DNA from: Planctomycetota bacterium
Lineage (GTDB): Bacteria; Planctomycetota; Phycisphaerae; Sedimentisphaerales; SM23-30
Length of the DNA stretch: 10,816 nucleotides
Assembly: GCA_029573975.1 (NCBI GenBank)
Contig: JAKQBU010000379.1
Coordinates: forward strand, 1 to 10,816
Direction: 5' to 3'
Shown: piece after piece, positions 6,048-10,816 of the stretch
Layout of the letters: each line of letters starts with the position of its first letter
Numbering within the stretch: position 1 is the stretch's first letter
The notes under the pieces: generated by a model
What the model saw: only the letters and a program-made list of their open reading frames with translations
The model's database searches: none
Told to the model about the DNA's origin: nothing
Made by a program: the position numbers and the translations under genes

Positions 6048-9000
6048 CTACTTGTCAAGCTTTTCCATAGCCTGTTCAATCTTTTCCTTCAATTGCGATT
6101 CTCCTACTGCCTCCCCCCTGGTTTCCAGAATCTGTAGTGCCTTATCGTACTGCTCCCGGGCTTTTTCCGTTCGCCCCTGACCGGCCAGTGCCTGGCCCAG
6201 ATGAAACACAAAGGAAGCCGTCACCGGCTCATTGCGGAATTGCTTCTCCTGGATAGCCCGGCGGCTCAGCAGTTCCGCCTTGGCATAGTCTTTTTTCGTC
6301 AGCAGAGCAACTACATACGTATCCATGATATCGGCACTGTTCCGCGCTCTTTGATAGGCTCGCTGGGCATATTCCAGAGCTTCTTCGTCCCGGCCGCCCA
6401 TCTCCAGCAGGGAATAGGCCAGATTATTCAGAATGGTAATATTATCCGGATCCGAGGCCAGAATCTTCCGGCAGCTCTCAATGGCTTTCTCCTTCTGATT
6501 GGTTCGTTCGTAGGCAATAGACAGATACTGCTCAATCTCCAGCGATTTTTTCGCATCCGCTTTCGCCTGGGCGTTCTGTAGTTGGGTTAATTCCTTTTCA
6601 TAGTTTTCATAGCTGCGATACAAACTGGCCAGGCTCATTTGCCAAACCACCCGATCCGGCTGCTCCGCTATCTTCTTTTGCAGCCATGCCTCTACCTTTT
6701 CAAACTCCCCTACTCGTACCGCGCCGTCGATCACGGAGATCTCCAGGCCCTCTTTTCCCTCCGCCAGATCCATCGCCTTGCCGTAATTTTCCAATGCTTC
6801 TTCCGGCTTTCCCAGCCGTGCCAGCGCCTCGGCCTTGCTGACCAGCAGCAAACTGTCCGTGGCCTGCCCGCTGGCATACTTATCTACCGCCTCGATGATC
6901 TGTTGATTCTGACCGGCCAGTTGCAGTGCCCGGATCATTCCCAACAGGGCCGGAAACTGCCCTTCGCCCGATTCCTGACTTAACTGCCAGGCCTGGCTCA
7001 TCAGCGTCACTCCTCGCTGCATCTGTTCCTTCGCTTTGTCTTGATCATTTTCCTGTATATATTTTCGCACCATCTGCAGGGCCGAATCGCCCGCTTCCAG
7101 CCGGGCGTTTACGGATTTGGAATATACGTATATCGTATCATCATACAGACGTTCCAGTTCACTCCAGCGGCCCAGATTTCGAAAGATGCCCAACAGCATC
7201 TTGCGGATCGGCTCATTCTGCGGCTCGTACTGCAAGGCCGATTCCAACTCGGTAATCGCCTCATCCGTCCGCTCCATTGCCAGATACACCTTGGCGATAT
7301 CCATTCGTCCCACACTGTTTTCGGCCGGTACACGGGCTCGTAACACCTTTAAGGTCTCCAAAGCCGGCGACAACTGCTGATCGTAATACTGCGCCTGGGC
7401 CTTGAGCAGATAGGCTTGTATATTGTTTTCATTGCTCTGGAGTGCCTGGTCGGCATAGGCAATTGCCGCGGCATAATTCGCCTTGCGCAATTCCACCCGG
7501 GCCGACAGCAACTGGGTTCCCATGTAGTCGGGATATTTTTTCTGCATTTCCTGCAGAAGCCCTTCCGCTTCTTCCACCTGTCCCAATGCCAGCAGGGCTT
7601 CAATCTGGCCGGCGGCCAAATCCTCCTGATCGTCAATTTGACGCAGTTTTTGATATACGTCCAGCGCCGCTTCATAATCCCCCTCCTGAAGCAAAATCCC
7701 CGACTGCATCCGCAGCGCGGCCACATTTTTTTCCTCTGTCTGTAAAATGTCCTCTACTACTTTCCGGGCCTGGCTGAATTCCCGATGCCGGTAATATACC
7801 GCAGCCAGATTTAACTGGGCCTGGATTTTTTCCGCCCCTTCCGATTTTGCAATCATATCCAGCAGCGTATCTTCCGCCTTTTCTTCCTTACCGATTTTCC
7901 GTAAAAATTCTCCATATGCCGCCGCCAATTGCGGTGAATTCGGATTGGCCGCCATTCCATCCTGATAAATTTTATCAACTTCCGCCAGCATCTTGTCCTG
8001 TAGGCCCGGGTCCGGCTCCTGCTGGGAATACTGATACACCAGTTGCGCCAGCAATTGCCAGTTCTCCGCCTGCTGGGGATTTTGACTGGTCAGTGACCGG
8101 GTGATCGAAATGGATTTTTCCCGTATTCTGGACACTTTTTCATTCAGACTCTTTCTTGTTTGCTCGTCCATCTTCTGCGCTGCCAGCGACTCGCTCTGAG
8201 ATTTCGTCCATAGCGGATAATATATCGCACCCAGGCGAATCATCATCTCATTCGAAAGATTCAGGTCCAGGGCTTTTTCCACCAGGGATACCATTTCGGT
8301 AATTTCCGCCATCCCCAGATTTTCCAGCCCTTTTTGCTCATTCCCCTGATGTATCAGCGAGGCCAGCAGATTCATCGTCCGGATATTCTGGCTGTCCTGC
8401 CGGAATGATTCCCGGGCTTGTTCCTGGGCTTTGGAAAAATACAGCTCGGCATCTTTGTCCGCATTTTCCTTTTGCTTTTGGATTGCCAGCTGAATATACG
8501 CCTGCGCCAAATTGGCATGACCCTGCGCTGATACCGGACGTTCCTGCAAATACCGTTCCAACACCCGGGCTACCGCTTCCCAATTCTCCTGTGCAATATT
8601 CAAATCCGCTTCCACCGATAGTCCCAGAACGGGATCTTTCCCGCTGATGGTCCCCACCAGGTTCTTGGCCGTGGGCCAGTCCTTCTGTGCTAAAGCGGTC
8701 CGGAACAAGGAAATTTGAATGGCCTGATCCTCCGGGGCCAGCCTGGCAGCCGCCGTCAATTCCTTCTTCGCCAGCTCAAAGTCCTTTTTTGCCTGATCTT
8801 CATTCCCGCGCGCCTGATTTTCAAATCCCTGATTGAGAAAAAACTGACCTTGTTCTCTGCTTTTTTCCAGAGGATCGGCAATGGCATTTATCACCCCCAG
8901 AGAAATCTCCCGTTTTCTCTCCTCCGTAACCGCCCCCGGATCCGGCTCCGACAAAATTCCGCGCATCTGCTGCAAAGACAGATTCTCCGGACTAACCGCC

Positions 9001-10816
9001 AGCGCCGCATCGATCACCTTCCGTGCCTGCTCATATGCGGACGGATCTTTCGTTCCTTCCGATATATAAAAAGTATATAACATGTTCACCAGATTCAGAT
9101 TGGACGGATTCTCCAGCGACAGTGCCGTCGAAGCAGCCAGGCGTTCTGCCTCGGTATCCAGCGAGCGGGCCTGCAAAATCCTGAATTCCTCCTTCTCCCC
9201 CCGATAATCTGCCAATATCCCCCGTGCCTCCTGGTATTTTCCCTGCCGCAAATAATAATTCGTGCGGATGGCAATATATTCCTCCGGATAATTTTTGCCC
9301 TTTCCGTAATATTTTTCATACAAATCGAAAAACTGGCTCATCTCCCCCAGATACTGGGATCCCCGCAATTGCAGCATCGTTTGCATACCATCGATCAGCA
9401 GCCGCTCAGAGCGGCCTCCGGACACCAGTGCCCGCACCGCATACTGCAATGCCAATCCCTGATATTCACCCTCCCGCAAGGCATAAAACAGCCTTTCATC
9501 CAGTTTCGGATTCGAAATTCCCGAGGCCCGCTGCTGCTGGTCCGCCTCATAAAAATACTTGATTCCCTTTTGTTTCTCCCCTTCCGCCAAGGCCACCACG
9601 CCCGCCGCAATCTTGCTGGTTGCCACATCCGGTCCGATGGAATCCTGCAGTTCCTTTAAGGCCCCGTGGGCCTTCGATAAATACCACTGTTTTTTGGTTG
9701 TGTCACTTTCCTGATCTGCCAGATCCGCGGCAATATCCACCAGCAGCGGCAAGGCTCCCCCGTAGCGTAACCGGCGCACTTTTACCCGTTCGGCGCTCTG
9801 CAAGTCCGTTAAATTCGAATGATACACGGCTTCCCGCAGCAGCGAGAACGCCTTTTCCAGATCGCTTCGGCCGCCATCCCTGGTTTCCTGGGCCCGCTGA
9901 CGATAATAGTCCGCCGCCAAAATATACCAGGCCCCGTCTTTCTTCGGACAGGCCAGCGATTTTTCCACCAGGGCAATCGAATCGTTCAGCCAATCCTGCT
10001 CCCTGACCAGCAAGCCCAGCCGATGGACCTGCGATTGAAAGATATAAAACCGGCCATCTTCGGGAAACTGCTCCCTGGCCTTTTCCAAATATCCTTCACT
10101 CTCCTGAGCCACCTGATCGAATTCGGCTAACGACGGATTCTTGGTATCTTCACCCGCACGAGCGGCCTGGGTATAAAGATCCCGCAGCAGCGGCAGATAA
10201 TAGATTTCGAATAGATCCTGGTACACATCCACGGCCGAGGGATTGGCCTCTATGCCTTCCTTCAAATACGCTCCCGCCTGATCCTGTATCCGTCTCTGTT
10301 CTTTCGGATCGCTGATATTTTTCAGTTTCAACAACTCTTTGAATGCCCGAACCCGAAACAGAATAGGGTTTTCCGGCTGCAAGCCCGCCGCCTTGGCAAT
10401 CAATTCCTCCGCGGCTGTTTCCGCCTGGACCGGATCCTCGGAGGCCCCTTCCGTAACCATGCCGATCAAGGCGTGCGCCTTCAGCAGATATCCATAGGCA
10501 TCCTCCGGGCGAAGCTGGATCAGCAAATCCGACTGATCCCGTACTTCCCGCCAGTTCTGGGTGGCCCCGTTTCGGGCCATTTCATAGTAAAATTCCGCCA
10601 TCTTCCGCTTGGCGTCATAATTTGTCGCATCCAGCTTGAACATCTCGTTCCACACCCCCATTACATTCGTATATTCTTTCCGGTACAGATACACATCCAC
10701 CATCTGTTCCAGAGCCTGATTTTTTAATTCATAATTGCTTCGGGAATACCGGAAGGCGGATTTCAAATTTTCAATCGCTTCCTTCCATACCTTTTCCGCC
10801 TTCTCTTCATTCAATT
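6048..10816 (-). CDS. Giant tetratricopeptide-repeat protein (partial, N-terminus outside window)
   Basis: At least 1588 residues of nearly continuous TPR helices, ending in TAG at 6048-6050. Canonical 34-residue repeats are clearest at the C-terminal end (LNNLAYSLLEMGGRDEEALEYAQRA; FHLGQALAGQGRTEKAREQY). By eye there are well over twenty, many degenerate. No membrane segment, beta-barrel or catalytic motif is seen in the visible part, and Cys is very rare. TPR solenoids are protein-binding scaffolds; next to a Wzc-type kinase, the likely role is scaffold of an exopolysaccharide synthesis or export machine, comparable in position to PrsT-, PelB- or BcsC-type TPR proteins, though orthology to any of them is not shown. 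The frame is still open at the window end; a TTG at 10812-10814 is not a credible start, since no ribosome binding site can be judged and residues there are already repeat-like. A signal peptide, if any, lies outside. Confidence 0.9.
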   Translation of the reverse strand, partial: LNEEKAEKVWKEAIENLKSAFRYSRSNYELKNQALEQMVDVYLYRKEYTNVMGVWNEMFKLDATNYDAKRKMAEFYYEMARNGATQNWREVRDQSDLLIQLRPEDAYGYLLKAHALIGMVTEGASEDPVQAETAAEELIAKAAGLQPENPILFRVRAFKELLKLKNISDPKEQRRIQDQAGAYLKEGIEANPSAVDVYQDLFEIYYLPLLRDLYTQAARAGEDTKNPSLAEFDQVAQESEGYLEKAREQFPEDGRFYIFQSQVHRLGLLVREQDWLNDSIALVEKSLACPKKDGAWYILAADYYRQRAQETRDGGRSDLEKAFSLLREAVYHSNLTDLQSAERVKVRRLRYGGALPLLVDIAADLADQESDTTKKQWYLSKAHGALKELQDSIGPDVATSKIAAGVVALAEGEKQKGIKYFYEADQQQRASGISNPKLDERLFYALREGEYQGLALQYAVRALVSGGRSERLLIDGMQTMLQLRGSQYLGEMSQFFDLYEKYYGKGKNYPEEYIAIRTNYYLRQGKYQEARGILADYRGEKEEFRILQARSLDTEAERLAASTALSLENPSNLNLVNMLYTFYISEGTKDPSAYEQARKVIDAALAVSPENLSLQQMRGILSEPDPGAVTEERKREISLGVINAIADPLEKSREQGQFFLNQGFENQARGNEDQAKKDFELAKKELTAAARLAPEDQAIQISLFRTALAQKDWPTAKNLVGTISGKDPVLGLSVEADLNIAQENWEAVARVLERYLQERPVSAQGHANLAQAYIQLAIQKQKENADKDAELYFSKAQEQARESFRQDSQNIRTMNLLASLIHQGNEQKGLENLGMAEITEMVSLVEKALDLNLSNEMMIRLGAIYYPLWTKSQSESLAAQKMDEQTRKSLNEKVSRIREKSISITRSLTSQNPQQAENWQLLAQLVYQYSQQEPDPGLQDKMLAEVDKIYQDGMAANPNSPQLAAAYGEFLRKIGKEEKAEDTLLDMIAKSEGAEKIQAQLNLAAVYYRHREFSQARKVVEDILQTEEKNVAALRMQSGILLQEGDYEAALDVYQKLRQIDDQEDLAAGQIEALLALGQVEEAEGLLQEMQKKYPDYMGTQLLSARVELRKANYAAAIAYADQALQSNENNIQAYLLKAQAQYYDQQLSPALETLKVLRARVPAENSVGRMDIAKVYLAMERTDEAITELESALQYEPQNEPIRKMLLGIFRNLGRWSELERLYDDTIYVYSKSVNARLEAGDSALQMVRKYIQENDQDKAKEQMQRGVTLMSQAWQLSQESGEGQFPALLGMIRALQLAGQNQQIIEAVDKYASGQATDSLLLVSKAEALARLGKPEEALENYGKAMDLAEGKEGLEISVIDGAVRVGEFEKVEAWLQKKIAEQPDRVVWQMSLASLYRSYENYEKELTQLQNAQAKADAKKSLEIEQYLSIAYERTNQKEKAIESCRKILASDPDNITILNNLAYSLLEMGGRDEEALEYAQRAYQRARNSADIMDTYVVALLTKKDYAKAELLSRRAIQEKQFRNEPVTASFVFHLGQALAGQGRTEKAREQYDKALQILETRGEAVGESQLKEKIEQAMEKLDK
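6126..6545 (-). repeat. Block of four consecutive well-conserved TPR units
   Basis: Protein-level repeats at visible residues 1424-1458, 1459-1489, 1490-1526 and 1527-1563 of the giant TPR protein, each a helix-turn-helix with the small-residue/aromatic pattern of TPRs (for example LSIAYERTNQKEKAIESCRKIL). The DNA copies are diverged, so this is an old repeat array, not a recent tandem duplication. Confidence 0.7.

Noticed and set aside
7125..7137. TACGTATATCGTA palindrome resembling the BlaI operator
   Set aside because: It is 13 bp, not 16, so the half-sites are spaced differently, and it lies deep inside the TPR coding sequence where it encodes ordinary residues.
6201..9659. Many 60-126 codon open frames on the + strand opposite the TPR gene
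   Set aside because: They are antisense shadows of a long GC-rich coding sequence, rich in Pro/Arg/Ser or Leu/Gln, without domains or consistent ribosome binding sites.
10812..10814. TTG as start codon of the TPR protein
   Set aside because: The frame stays open to the window edge and the first residues already look like repeat sequence; the gene is simply cut by the window.
1..10816. CRISPR arrays, tRNA or rRNA genes, insertion sequences, phage attachment sites
   Set aside because: No regularly spaced direct repeats, no cloverleaf-like sequence and no transposase or terminal inverted repeats were found by eye on either strand.

Overview
The window reads as a chromosomal segment of a Gram-negative-type bacterium with a large envelope and signalling repertoire. 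The domain combinations point to Planctomycetota (Phycisphaerae-like) or a related PVC lineage. They are a BlaI/M56 pair without a beta-lactamase, an M56 protease carrying an extracytoplasmic regulatory-like domain, a Wzz-BY-kinase fusion and a giant TPR protein. This assignment is inference from gene content; no rRNA or other phylogenetic marker is present.

Left part (1-2061): a short open frame on the + strand enters from the left edge and stops at 115. It meets, tail to tail, a two-gene minus-strand operon made of a BlaI/MecI/CopY-type repressor (1599-1982) and, directly downstream, an M56 BlaR1/MecR1-type membrane zinc protease (125-1597). The operon promoter is very clear: a consensus -35 and a good -10, with one 16-bp palindrome in the spacer and a second one overlapping the -35, two helical turns apart. 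This is the design expected of a self-repressing BlaI system. The protease lacks a penicillin-binding sensor. It instead ends in a carboxypeptidase-regulatory-like beta domain encoded by DNA about 20 percentage points lower in GC than the protease core.

Middle (2062-3764): a divergent intergenic region holds a candidate promoter with a 15-bp dyad, followed by a complete secreted HtrA/DegP-type serine protease with the His/Asp/Ser triad and two PDZ domains.

Right part (3765-10816): two minus-strand genes, transcribed from right to left. The upstream one is a very long TPR protein (at least 1588 residues, N-terminus outside the window). After a 84-bp gap comes a Wzz/GumC-type polysaccharide co-polymerase fused to a bacterial tyrosine kinase with a C-terminal tyrosine cluster. 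They look like the end of an exopolysaccharide assembly/export cluster. The kinase gene converges on htrA with only 12 bp between stop codons.

No tRNA, rRNA, insertion sequence or CRISPR array is visible. The most interesting points are the BlaI operator layout with its sensor-swapped M56 protease, the non-standard Walker motifs of the tyrosine kinase, and the giant TPR partner.
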